52,134 bases of DNA, taken from Gammaproteobacteria bacterium (GTDB taxonomy: Bacteria; Pseudomonadota; Gammaproteobacteria; Eutrophobiales; Eutrophobiaceae). Both the position numbers and the translations under genes were made by a program. The DNA lies in assembly GCA_028819495.1 (NCBI GenBank), contig JAPPLI010000176.1:1-52134 (forward strand), in the 5' to 3' direction. The notes below the pieces were generated by a model. The model ran no database searches. It had not been told where the DNA came from and was given only the letters and a program-made list of their open reading frames with translations. Below are positions 8,541-16,372 of the stretch, in pieces (the first letter of the stretch is position 1; every line of letters begins with the position of its first letter).

Positions 8541-9854
8541 TCAGAACAGGAAGTCTGACGCATCGAGGCTGGCAATATCGAAACCCTCGAGCAGGATGGT
8601 TCCTCCCCCGTGCTCCGTCAGGTCGATAACCGCGCCATCCGCGCCTGATGATACGGCAAGATCATCAAAACCCGCCAGCCCGAAGGCGCTGATATCGATT
8701 ACGTCATTACCGTTTCTGAAGTCGGTTATGGCGTCCTCCCCGTGCCCCGGAGCGAAGATGAAGGTGTCAAAGCCGATGCCGCCGTCCAGAACATCCGCGC
8801 CGGCGCCGCCGTCCAGCATATCGGCGCCAGAGCCACCCCACAACTGGTCCGCGCCCGGGCCGCCCTTGAGCACATCTCCACCCTCGCCGCCGTACAACTC
8901 ATCATCGCCGCGGCCGCCGAACAGCCTGTCATCTCCCGGGCCGCCGTCCATGGTATCGCTGTTCGTGTCATCACCGCCCGGTCCGCCGTAGATCGTATCG
9001 TCGCCCCGGCCGCCGAAAAGTTTGTTGGCGCGCTGGTCACCGGCCAGTATGTCATCATGATCCGACCCCCGCAGGTTGATGATGTCGGGAAGCTCCACCT
9101 CCGCTCGCCTGCCGTTGTCCGCATAGGCAAACGTAACCGTGTTCGCGAATATATCCCCCTCGGCGTCACCACCCCGGGGCGCGGGATCGTGCAGACGCAC
9201 TGTTACGCCCGCGGGTGAACCCGAGTAGGACGCGGTATCGTCGCCGTCACCGCCGGCCAGCCTGTCGGCCCCGGCGCCGCCGTTCAACGTGTCGTTCCCG
9301 GTCCCGCCGTACAGTTCATCGTCACCGCCAAGACCGTACAGGTAATCATTCCCACCGAGACCATGTATCTTTTCTGTTTCATCTGTCCCGGTCAGGCTGT
9401 TCCCCCTGCTGGTGCCCGTGATGGTATCGCCGATAACGGTAACCGCCTCTATCTCTTCAACCAGTATCGTATAGGTTCCGGAATTGTCCGTACCCGGATT
9501 GCTGGTATAGCTGCCGGCGCTGATATAGTAGGTGCCGCCGGCAAGAACGGTAAATGTCAGGCGCGAATCGAATATCCTGTTTGCAGAGTCGATATCGTCG
9601 TTGGTAAGAAGGTGATTCCCACTTGAATCGAACAACTTCAGGATGGTGTCTTCGGCCTTGTCGGGGGCGGGTCCGCGGCCTGACAGCGTAATCAGGTAGG
9701 TTTTTCCCCTCTCCAGTTCTATCCCGACCCAGTCTTCATCGAGCTTGCGGTCAAGATTGCCGTTGAACGTATCGCCAACGGACATGGCATAGGTGGTCCC
9801 GGCACTGGCGGCCGCATCCAGGGATGCTTCGGGGCTCTCGTTGATAATTACCAT
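8541..9854 (-). CDS. Secreted RTX (haemolysin-type calcium-binding) protein with PPC-like domain
   Basis: 437 residues, very acidic, with no N-terminal signal peptide. Residues about 20-130 resemble a pre-peptidase C-terminal (PPC) beta domain (GDTFNGNLDRKLDEDWVGIEL). From about 155 there are many GGxGxDxLx nonapeptides (GGNDYLYGLGGDDELYGG and similar) in three blocks, which fold as Ca2+-binding parallel beta-rolls. The C-terminus LDASDFLF is the kind of tail used by type I secretion systems. No enzymatic domain is visible, so it may be an adhesive or surface-layer-like protein. No HlyB/HlyD genes are in the window. Confidence 0.9.
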   Translation of the reverse strand: MVIINESPEASLDAAASAGTTYAMSVGDTFNGNLDRKLDEDWVGIELERGKTYLITLSGRGPAPDKAEDTILKLFDSSGNHLLTNDDIDSANRIFDSRLTFTVLAGGTYYISAGSYTSNPGTDNSGTYTILVEEIEAVTVIGDTITGTSRGNSLTGTDETEKIHGLGGNDYLYGLGGDDELYGGTGNDTLNGGAGADRLAGGDGDDTASYSGSPAGVTVRLHDPAPRGGDAEGDIFANTVTFAYADNGRRAEVELPDIINLRGSDHDDILAGDQRANKLFGGRGDDTIYGGPGGDDTNSDTMDGGPGDDRLFGGRGDDELYGGEGGDVLKGGPGADQLWGGSGADMLDGGAGADVLDGGIGFDTFIFAPGHGEDAITDFRNGNDVIDISAFGLAGFDDLAVSSGADGAVIDLTEHGGGTILLEGFDIASLDASDFLF

Positions 9855-9870
9855 AAGTCAATTCTAGAAT

Positions 9871-9896
9871 AAACGGGGCCGGAAGGCCCCGTTTTT
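9871..9896 (-). terminator. Rho-independent terminator after recR
   Basis: Read on the minus strand, a GC-rich hairpin (AACGGGGCC - TT - GGCCCCGTT) follows the recR stop codon directly and is followed by a T-rich stretch. It ends the dnaX-ybaB-recR transcript before the RTX gene. Confidence 0.85.
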
Positions 9897-10518
9897 AAGA
9901 AACTTCGCTTCGTCCGGCCAGGGCGTGGGAGAGTGTATTGCTGTCGATATATTCCAGTTCGCCGCCCAACGGGACGCCGTGGGCGATACGGGTCACGCGG
10001 ATTTGATATTTCCGCACGATTTCGTTTATATAGTGCGCGGTCGCCTCGCCTTCCATGGTCGAGTTGGTGGCCAGAATCACTTCCCTGACGTCGCCCCCCG
10101 CGCCGGTATCGGGCGCCCCGGCAAGGTACGCGGCCAGTTTGTCCAGTCCCAGTTCCTGCGGGCCGATACCGTCCAGGGGAGACAGGTGCCCCATCAATAC
10201 GAAGTACTTTCCATTGTAGCCCGCCGCCTCCATGGCGAATACGTCTGCCGGACTTTCCACGATGCAGAGCAGTGAACCGTCCCGTTTGTCGCTCAGGCAA
10301 AGACCGCATACCGGAGCTTCACTGAAATTGCGGCACCTTTCACAACTGCCGATTTTTTCCATCGCCTCCGTCAAAGCCAATGCCAGGGAATTCGCTCCGT
10401 CCCGGTCCCGCTGCAGCAGGTGGTAACTGATTCTCTGGGCTGATTTTTTCCCGATACCAGGCAGGCAGCACAATGCCTGGATCAGCGCACTCAGGCTGGG
10501 TGGTTCAGCCTGCTTCAT
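9895..10518 (-). CDS. recR: Recombination mediator protein RecR
   Basis: 207 residues, the normal length. It works with RecO (and RecF) to load RecA on SSB-coated gaps. Visible parts are the N-terminal HhH motif LPGIGKKSAQR (about 18-28), a Cys4 zinc motif CERC...CGLC (about 54-73) and the TOPRIM domain starting LCIVESPADVFAMEAAG (about 84). It is downstream of dnaX and ybaB, the standard gene order. The 188-base gap to ybaB is unusually large because it holds a long inverted repeat. Confidence 0.97.
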   Translation of the reverse strand: MKQAEPPSLSALIQALCCLPGIGKKSAQRISYHLLQRDRDGANSLALALTEAMEKIGSCERCRNFSEAPVCGLCLSDKRDGSLLCIVESPADVFAMEAAGYNGKYFVLMGHLSPLDGIGPQELGLDKLAAYLAGAPDTGAGGDVREVILATNSTMEGEATAHYINEIVRKYQIRVTRIAHGVPLGGELEYIDSNTLSHALAGRSEVS

Positions 10519-10536
10519 TCACAGGTCCTGCTCACT

Positions 10537-10698
10537 GGTCCGTATTTCTCCCCAGGTGATGCGATGATCGCGCCGGATTTTTGCCTGCTGCGGGTGCCTG
10601 CGACCGAAAGCGTATCGGGTTATACGGTTGAGGAAGCACGTGCCCGCAGCAGGCAAAAAGACAAGCGAGGGCGCATCACCTGGGGAGAAATGCGGACC
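10537..10698. repeat. Long imperfect inverted repeat between ybaB and recR
   Basis: The arm 10537-10594 is complementary to 10643-10698. A stretch of about 27 bases (GGTCCG, then ATTTCTCCCCAGGTGATGCG) pairs with one mismatch. A bulged middle of 13-15 unpaired bases follows, then TTTTGCCTGCTGCGGG pairs exactly with CCCGCAGCAGGCAAAA. The loop is about 48 bases. It could be a MITE-like insertion or a large mRNA hairpin separating ybaB from recR translation. It ends about 20 bases before the recR start. Confidence 0.85.
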
Positions 10699-10705
10699 AC
10701 ACATC

Positions 10706-11029
10706 TCAGAACGGCAGCTTGAAGCCCGCGGGCAGGCCCAGTCCGGAAGTGACGTCATTCATCCTGTCCTGGGCAGCCTTTTCGACCCGCCTGTTTGCAT
10801 CATTCACCGCGGCGGCGATAAGGTCTTCCAGCATCACCTTGTCCGAATTCAGCAGTGAGGGTTCTATTTCAACCCGCTTCACGTCATGCCTGCCGGTCAT
10901 GATGACTTTCACCATACCTGCGCCTGCTTCACCCTGTACCTCCGTGGCTGCAATCTCCTCCTGCGCCCGTTGCATGTTTTCCTGCATTGTCCGGGCCTGC
11001 TTCATGATGTCATCGAAACCGCTTTTCAT
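10706..11029 (-). CDS. ybaB: YbaB/EbfC family nucleoid-associated protein
   Basis: 107 residues, a small homodimeric DNA-binding protein (tweezer-like dimer). The N-terminal helix [20 protein letters not shown] and the central [18 protein letters not shown] strand region are typical of the family. The gene sits between dnaX and recR as in most gammaproteobacteria. Two repeat copies separate it from dnaX. Confidence 0.95.
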   Translation of the reverse strand: MKSGFDDIMKQARTMQENMQRAQEEIAATEVQGEAGAGMVKVIMTGRHDVKRVEIEPSLLNSDKVMLEDLIAAAVNDANRRVEKAAQDRMNDVTSGLGLPAGFKLPF

Positions 11030-11051
11030 ACGTCTCTCCTCAAAGATAGAT

Positions 11052-11192
11052 GGGGTCAGAGTAAAATTTCTGGCGAAATTCTTACTCTGACCCCAGGGTC
11101 CCGCAGAATTTCAGCTCAGGGGTCAGAGTAAGAAATTCGAAGAATTTTTACTCTGACCCCATATATCCGGCCCGCGATTTTACTCTGACCCC
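11052..11192. repeat. Cluster of two full and one half GGGGTCAGAGTA palindromes
   Basis: Full copies at 11052-11094 and 11119-11160, and a half copy at about 11179-11192. The unit GATAGATGGGG precedes the first and ATATATCCGG follows the second, suggesting extended unit ends. On the minus strand the half copy supplies the stop codon of dnaX. Confidence 0.9.
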
Positions 11193-12751
11193 AGGTATTT
11201 GATCGATTCCTTATCGATCGTTGCATCAAACGTTTTCATGAACAGTTTCACGTCAGGATCATTTTCAACGGCTTCCAGGGCAGCCTGTTTCGCCTCAAGA
11301 TCGTTGCGGGCTTTTCTTTGCGCAGGCGTTTCGTCTGCAGGCTTTTCTACAACCACAACCAGCCTGGTTTCGGCGCCGAAACGCAAGCTGAGCGCAGCCT
11401 GTAACTTGTCCTTCTGGTTTGTTGCTGCCAGGTGTTCCTGATCCGGGTGCAGAACAAGGCATATCCTGTTCCCCTGATACTTCTGCAAGGTACAGTGTGC
11501 GGCCAGTTCTTTCGTCAGTCCGTCCAACGCCATGGAGTCGATCAGCTTATGCCAGTCGTCATTGCCGGCAAGCGCCGGCGTGTCTTCGTTTTGGCCCTGG
11601 ACGGCTGGCGCTGCCGTACCGGTACCGGTATCCCCGGCAACACGCCCGCTTTCGCTTTCCGCAGCGCCGGATGCCTCCCAGGGTTGAAATGCCAGCATCC
11701 GGATCATGGTCATCTCAAACGCGGTTTTCTGGTCCGGCGCCATCTGCAGGTCCCTGCGCCCGTTCAAGGCGATCTGGTAATAGAGTTGGACAGCCTCCTT
11801 ATCGAGCCTGCGGGCGAAGCCGCGGCAGGTCTCATCGACAATGTCGGAGTCGTCCGGCAACACCTGCGCGACCGCGGTATCGTGCAGGATGGATAACAGG
11901 CCGGAGAGCATGCCGTCATAATCAGGTGACAGTTCCGCCATACCGTTAATCCGGTCAAACATGGCAGCGCCATCCTGCTCGATAATATCCGCCAGCAGTG
12001 CGCCCAACTCTTCAGCGTCTATCGTGCCCAGCATATCCCTGACCTGGGCATCCTCAAGACGGCCGTCGCCGTAGGATACGGCCTGGTCGAGCAGGCTGAG
12101 CGCGTCGCGCATGCTGCCGTCGGCGGCAACGGCAATCAGGCGGGTGCAGGAATCCTCTGCCGGTATCTCTTCTTCAACCAGAATTTTATTCAACTGGGCC
12201 TCAATCTGTTCCACACCCAGGTGCTTGAGGTTGAACTGCAGACAGCGTGACAGGATGGTGATCGGGATCCTCTTGGGTTCGGTCGTAGCCAGCAGGAACT
12301 TTACATGGGCAGGAGGTTCTTCCAGCGTCTTCAGCAGCGCATTGAAGCTGTGTTTCGAGAACATGTGCACTTCATCGATGAGATACACCTTGTACCTGCC
12401 CGCCGTCGGCGCGTACTGTACGTTATCCATCAGGTCCCGGGTTTCATCCACCTTGGCCCGCGATGCCGCGTCGACTTCGATCAAATCAACAAAGCGTCCC
12501 TCATCGATACCGGTACAGGCGCCGCACTGGCCGCAGGGTTCGGAACTGACTCCGGCTTCGCAGTTGAGACACTTTGCCAGGATGCGCGCCAGGGTCGTCT
12601 TGCCTACCCCGCGGGTCCCGGTAAACAGGTAGGCATGGTGCAACCTGTCGGAATCCAGTGCGTTGACCAGCACTTTAAGAACATGGTCCTGTCCGACCAT
12701 ATCCTTGAACAGGCGCGGCCGCCATTTTCGCGCGAGAACCTGGTAACTCAT
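11180..12751 (-). CDS. dnaX: DNA polymerase III subunit gamma/tau
   Basis: 523 residues. The clamp-loader ATPase has Walker A GTRGVGKT (45-52), a zinc-binding set of cysteines (61, 64, 73, 76, 79), Walker B LIDEVHMFS (about 120) and the SRC sensor ILSRCLQF. AAA+ domains I-III are followed by a linker rich in Gly/Ala/Thr and a tau-like C-terminal part. It is shorter than the E. coli 643-residue tau. No A-AAA-AAG slippery site was seen, so no gamma frameshift product is predicted. The last residues, LGSE and stop, are encoded by a half copy of the palindromic repeat, so the natural C-terminus has been altered or lost. Confidence 0.96.
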   Translation of the reverse strand: MSYQVLARKWRPRLFKDMVGQDHVLKVLVNALDSDRLHHAYLFTGTRGVGKTTLARILAKCLNCEAGVSSEPCGQCGACTGIDEGRFVDLIEVDAASRAKVDETRDLMDNVQYAPTAGRYKVYLIDEVHMFSKHSFNALLKTLEEPPAHVKFLLATTEPKRIPITILSRCLQFNLKHLGVEQIEAQLNKILVEEEIPAEDSCTRLIAVAADGSMRDALSLLDQAVSYGDGRLEDAQVRDMLGTIDAEELGALLADIIEQDGAAMFDRINGMAELSPDYDGMLSGLLSILHDTAVAQVLPDDSDIVDETCRGFARRLDKEAVQLYYQIALNGRRDLQMAPDQKTAFEMTMIRMLAFQPWEASGAAESESGRVAGDTGTGTAAPAVQGQNEDTPALAGNDDWHKLIDSMALDGLTKELAAHCTLQKYQGNRICLVLHPDQEHLAATNQKDKLQAALSLRFGAETRLVVVVEKPADETPAQRKARNDLEAKQAALEAVENDPDVKLFMKTFDATIDKESIKYLGSE

Positions 12752-12772
12752 TTCACACTCCTGAATCTTAAA

Positions 12773-12882
12773 GCGCCCTGCACCGTTCTTGGCCCGGCGC
12801 CCGCATCCATTGTTACCGCTGCTCCCTTTCGGGCCTGACGGGGTTCACAACTTCGCGCCGCGGGGAGACCGGCGCAGGCCGC
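12773..12882 (-). ncRNA. ffs: 4.5S RNA, small bacterial signal recognition particle RNA
   Basis: Read on the minus strand, the apical domain has the conserved GTCAGGCCCGAAAGGGAGCA segment: an SRP domain IV hairpin with a GAAA-type tetraloop and the AGCAG internal-loop side that binds Ffh. The ends GCGGCCTGCGCC and GGTGCAGGGCGC pair to close the hairpin. Length is about 110 nt. It lies directly upstream of dnaX, as in Pseudomonas and many other gammaproteobacteria. A TTAATAT -10-like box is about seven bases before the 5' end. Confidence 0.93.
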
Positions 12883-12908
12883 ATCTCAATATTAACACAC
12901 AGGATAGA

Positions 12909-13047
12909 TGGGGTCAGGGCTTCAGTGACTGTTTTTCCGCTCCTATGGGCCATCCATGGCCCGGTCCCGCGCGGAGACATCCGGGGTCAGAGTAAGAAAT
13001 TCGCCAGAATTTTTACTCTGACCCCTAATATCCAGTCCCCATCTATC
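12909..13047. repeat. Repeat-rich gap between SRP RNA and alr
   Basis: Contains GATAGATGGGGTCAG, a decayed half copy, at about 12904. An inverted repeat GGGCCAT-CC-ATGGCCC follows at 12947-12962, then a full GGGGTCAGAGTA palindrome at 12983-13025. Last is CCCATCTATCC at about 13038-13048, the reverse complement of the left flank, overlapping the 3' end of alr. The promoter of the SRP RNA/dnaX unit must lie within or next to this array. Confidence 0.85.
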
Positions 13048-14122
13048 CAGGGACCCTGGGCACCCGCACGGAGACGCGGGTGACCAGTTCATGACTGATC
13101 GTGCCGGCATATTGCGCCACTTCGCCGAGCAATAATGACTTGCCCCATAGTTCAACGGGGTCGCCGATATTGACTTCATCAAGGTCGGTAACATCAACGG
13201 TAATCATATCCATGGACACGCTGCCCGCAAGCCGCGCCCTGTTGCTGTTCAGCAGCACCGGTGTGCCGTCGACCGCGCTTCTCGGATAGCCGTCTCCGTA
13301 GCCGACGCCGACAGTGGCGATGGTCGAAGGCCGCTGCGCGATCCAGCGGCTCCCATAACCGACTGATTCACCGGCATCAATTTTTCGCACCCCGATAACG
13401 GCGGATTGCAGTGTCATGACCGGTTCCAGGCGCGCCGCATTTTCCTGGGGCTGCGGGAAAGGCGAAGCGCCGTAAAGCATCAGGCCGGGACGGTTCCAGG
13501 CGCCATGGGTCGCCGGCCAGTGCAGGATGCCGGCAGAGTTGGCTATACTGACCGGATTGTCCAGGCCTGAAACCAGCCGCTGAAAAAACCCGACCTGGGC
13601 GGCGGTTTCCTGCCCGGATACATTGTGCGCATCCGCCAGATGGGTGCATAGTGTTATGCCGGGCAGGGTATTCGCGCTTTCCGACAGCGCCGCAAGGCTG
13701 GTGTGAAATTCATTTTCCGTGACTCCCAGCCTGTGCATCCCCGAGTCGATCTTGAGCCAGACCGTTACCGGACTCCTGATATCCGCCCGGCAAACCATTT
13801 CAACCTGTTCCCTGCAGCAGACCATCAACCAGAAATCCTGTTCCTGCGCAATGCCGACTTCATCCGGCGTGATCGGTCCTTCCAGCAACAGGACAGGCTT
13901 GCGGATGCCTGCATCCCTCAACTCGAGCGCCTCGTCAACACCGGCAACGGCAAAGGCCGGGACCAGGTCATCCAGTGCCCGGGCTATGATAGCCGCGCCA
14001 TGCCCGTAGGCATTGGCCTTGACGACGGCGATGTTGCGGGAACCGGGCGTGATGCCGCAGGCAACCCGGTAATTTTGACGCAGGGCCCGGGTATCGATAC
14101 GGGCTTTTACCGGGCGCGTCAT
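13043..14122 (-). CDS. alr: Alanine racemase
   Basis: 359 residues, a PLP enzyme that makes D-alanine for peptidoglycan. The PLP lysine is K35 in VVKANAYGHG. The C-terminal beta domain carries ATVGVGYGDGYPR with the second catalytic tyrosine region, and SMDMITVD. Length is typical. It ends VRVPRVPG next to a repeat array. It is transcribed in the same direction as the downstream SRP RNA/dnaX but separated by repeats. Confidence 0.96.
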   Translation of the reverse strand: MTRPVKARIDTRALRQNYRVACGITPGSRNIAVVKANAYGHGAAIIARALDDLVPAFAVAGVDEALELRDAGIRKPVLLLEGPITPDEVGIAQEQDFWLMVCCREQVEMVCRADIRSPVTVWLKIDSGMHRLGVTENEFHTSLAALSESANTLPGITLCTHLADAHNVSGQETAAQVGFFQRLVSGLDNPVSIANSAGILHWPATHGAWNRPGLMLYGASPFPQPQENAARLEPVMTLQSAVIGVRKIDAGESVGYGSRWIAQRPSTIATVGVGYGDGYPRSAVDGTPVLLNSNRARLAGSVSMDMITVDVTDLDEVNIGDPVELWGKSLLLGEVAQYAGTISHELVTRVSVRVPRVPG

Positions 14123-14159
14123 GATGTTGCGGCTACCACGATCCGCCCGCCGTGTAACC

Positions 14160-14615
14160 TTATTCCTTTTCCAGGACTACAACAGGAATCTCGCGTTCCG
14201 TTCTGCCCTGCAACTGCGTATAGGTGGGGTATATCGATACCATCATGTCCCAGAGTCCGGCTCGCTCCTCTCCGGCAGCCGTCCTGGCCCTGGCTTTGAA
14301 CCGTTCGGTCATAACCTGCACTTCGACCTCCGGGTTCGCATCCAGGTTCAGGTACCAGTACGGATTAACCGGGGCGCCGCCTTTCGAGGCCACCACGACA
14401 TAGGCATCACCGGCATTTCCGTATATGAGTGGAGTAACGATTGTCTCTCCCGACCTTCGCCCCGTGGTAGTCAGCAGCAAGGTGGGAATGTCACCGTGAT
14501 CGCCCAAACCGGTGGAATCCCACAAGTGTCCTTGCTCTCCACCGGAATCCAGATATTGACGCAGGTGGTTGGTGACGAAATCAGGCACATTTGACGGCAT
14601 TCTTGGGTTATTCAT
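14160..14615 (-). CDS. DUF385/DDN-like nitroreductase family (deazaflavin/flavin split-barrel) protein
   Basis: 151 residues. The motif LLLTTTGRRSGETIVTPLIYG, then YVVVASKGGAPVNPYWYLNLDANPEVEV (in pieces), is the hallmark of the deazaflavin (F420)-dependent nitroreductase family known from mycobacteria. The fold is a split beta-barrel. In proteobacteria the cofactor may be F420 or a flavin; no F420 genes are in view. It is 37 bases downstream of alr's start on the same strand, and the function is unassigned. Confidence 0.88.
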   Translation of the reverse strand: MNNPRMPSNVPDFVTNHLRQYLDSGGEQGHLWDSTGLGDHGDIPTLLLTTTGRRSGETIVTPLIYGNAGDAYVVVASKGGAPVNPYWYLNLDANPEVEVQVMTERFKARARTAAGEERAGLWDMMVSIYPTYTQLQGRTEREIPVVVLEKE

Positions 14616-14740
14616 GGTTCGCTCTCCTCCTCAAGAAGTTATACGTAATGTCATTGCGTATAAAAAAATAATAACCGGGTCTTAGATGTATTATTATGCA
14701 ATTGTAAGCGATTTTGCGGAAGACCTGTTTGTAGCGATCA

Positions 14741-16042
14741 ATGAAAAAAGAAACCGGCATTCATGAATTGTTCAGGTCCGATCCGGAAAGAGCGGATTTC
14801 CTGGTATGGGGTAGGCGTTCCGACCCGTTGACCCGGCGCGGTTTCGTCAAGGGGCTGGCAGGTTTTTCCGGAATTATCGGGGCAGAAGTCGTTTTTCACC
14901 ATAATATGCCAACAGGCCTGATACCGGCCGTATTTGCCGATTCGGAAGAACCGTTTGTCATCGAAGGCAAGAGCGGCCTGCGGGTATTGAACGACCGCCC
15001 GCTCAATGCAGAGACGCCGGCCCATTTGCTGAATGATGACGTCACGCCCGTGGAACGGCTGTTTATACGAAACAACGGCTTTCCACCCGAAAACGTCGAT
15101 GCCGACGCCTGGACCCTGACCGTGGACGGCGAATCAGCCGGGACAACGAAGTCATACGGCATATCCGACCTGAAACGGAGATTTACCGGCCACAGCCTGC
15201 AATTGACCCTGGAGTGCGGCGGCAACGGTCGCGCCGAGTTTTATCCCCCTGCTTCCGGCAACCAGTGGACCCTGGGCGCAGTGGGCTGCCCGCAATGGAA
15301 CGGCGTGCGTCTCAGGGACGTGCTGGAAGACGCCGGTATCAATGACGACGCCGTGTATGTCGCTTATTACGGCGCCGACGTCCACCTGAGCCGGCAACCG
15401 GGGAAAATCCCCATTTCCCGCGGCGTGCCCGTCAGCAAGGCGCTGGAAGATGAATCCTTGATCGCCTGGGGCATGAACGGTGAGCCGCTGCACCCGATGA
15501 ACGGCCATCCCCTGCGCCTGGTATTCGGCGGCTGGCCGGGTTCGACTTCCGGGAAATGGCTGACACGCATCGCGGTGCGCAATATCATCCATGACGGCCC
15601 GAAAATGACTGGCAAGTCCTACCGCATGCCCTGCAACCCGGTTGCGCCGGGGACCAAGGTCGCTGACGAAGACATGTGTATCATCGAAGCCATGCCGGTC
15701 AAGTCGCTGATCACCTCTCCGAGGAACGGGATGACAACGGCGCGGCAACAGCCGCTGGCGCTGCACGGCCATGCCTGGGCGGGCGATACGGAAATCGCCG
15801 AACTGCATATCTCCATCGATTTTGGCCGTACCTGGCGCCGGGCCGAATTGCAGGCCCCCGCCAATCGCCTGGCCTGGCAGAACTGGAATGCGCAGGTAGG
15901 ATTTCCCGCCACGGGCTACTACGAAGTCTGGGCGCGGGCCGTAGACAACAAGGGTGAATCGCAACCCATGGTCATCCCCGGTTGGAATCCGAAAGGATAC
16001 CTGAACAACTCATGTCACCGCATCGGCGTTTACGTTACCTGA
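14741..16042 (+). CDS. Sulfite oxidase/dehydrogenase-like molybdopterin enzyme (SorA/SoxC type)
   Basis: 433 residues. A Tat-type signal, TRRGFVKGLAGFSG (about residues 30-43), indicates folded export to the periplasm. The molybdenum-ligating cysteine lies in LECGGNGR (about 158). The oxidoreductase_molyb domain continues through VRLRDVLEDAG and the dimerisation (Mo-co_dimer) domain begins near residue 310 (LITSPRNGM). Such enzymes oxidise sulfite, or in SoxC form sulfane sulfur, and pass electrons to a c-type cytochrome. The next gene encodes a small CxxCH protein overlapping by 31 bases, which supports a two-subunit SorAB-like dehydrogenase. Confidence 0.88.
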   Translation: MKKETGIHELFRSDPERADFLVWGRRSDPLTRRGFVKGLAGFSGIIGAEVVFHHNMPTGLIPAVFADSEEPFVIEGKSGLRVLNDRPLNAETPAHLLNDDVTPVERLFIRNNGFPPENVDADAWTLTVDGESAGTTKSYGISDLKRRFTGHSLQLTLECGGNGRAEFYPPASGNQWTLGAVGCPQWNGVRLRDVLEDAGINDDAVYVAYYGADVHLSRQPGKIPISRGVPVSKALEDESLIAWGMNGEPLHPMNGHPLRLVFGGWPGSTSGKWLTRIAVRNIIHDGPKMTGKSYRMPCNPVAPGTKVADEDMCIIEAMPVKSLITSPRNGMTTARQQPLALHGHAWAGDTEIAELHISIDFGRTWRRAELQAPANRLAWQNWNAQVGFPATGYYEVWARAVDNKGESQPMVIPGWNPKGYLNNSCHRIGVYVT

Positions 16043-16371
16043 CCCTTTGTGCGGCGCTTTTTTCCATCCTGGCGGTCCCCACTGGTTCACTTGCCGGCGA
16101 CAGGACCCTCGATGAAGCAAGCGGTTTCATAATCGATGATGGCTGGCAGCTCACCAACGCCCATTGCGCTTCCTGCCATTCGGCGCAACTCATCACCTCG
16201 ATCCGGCTGGACAGGAACGGCTGGGAAGACATTATTCGACTGATGCAGGCCGAGCACGGTTTATGGGACCTGGGAGATGCCGAATTGACCATACTCGATT
16301 ACCTCACCAGGCATTACGGCATCACCGACACCCGGTCCCGCATACGCAAGAGAATGCTGGGGTCAGAGTAA
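16012..16371 (+). CDS. Small c-type cytochrome, probable electron-accepting subunit of the molybdoenzyme
   Basis: 119 residues with an N-terminal signal peptide (LRYLTLCAALFSILAVPTGSLAG) and one haem motif CASCH (about 52-56). A methionine suitable as distal ligand occurs in IIRLMQAEHG or near the end. The size and the overlap with the molybdoenzyme gene match SorB. The start is taken as ATG 16012 because earlier codons run inside the upstream gene and would add a charged leader before the signal. The last residues, MLGSE and stop, are written by a half palindromic repeat (16359-16371), so the original end has been replaced. Confidence 0.83.
   Translation: MSPHRRLRYLTLCAALFSILAVPTGSLAGDRTLDEASGFIIDDGWQLTNAHCASCHSAQLITSIRLDRNGWEDIIRLMQAEHGLWDLGDAELTILDYLTRHYGITDTRSRIRKRMLGSE
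16359..16371 (+). repeat. Half copy of the GGGGTCAGAGTA repeat forming a stop codon
   Basis: GGGGTCAGAGTAA occurs without its partner arm. It ends the cytochrome frame (GGG-TCA-GAG-TAA). The next gene begins one base later, so its translation must be coupled or rely on this G-rich stretch as ribosome site. Confidence 0.85.
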
Positions 16372-16372
16372 T

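Noticed and set aside
10519..10758. 79-codon minus-strand frame between ybaB and recR
   Set aside because: It consists of the long inverted repeat and part of ybaB in another frame.
11180..12751. Programmed frameshift producing a short gamma form of DnaX
   Set aside because: No A-AAA-AAG slippery heptamer with a following stem was found in the reading frame.
159..13025. CRISPR array, suggested by many recurring repeats
   Set aside because: Copies are irregularly spaced, palindromic, in both halves and full forms, lie between genes, and have no uniform spacers or cas genes.
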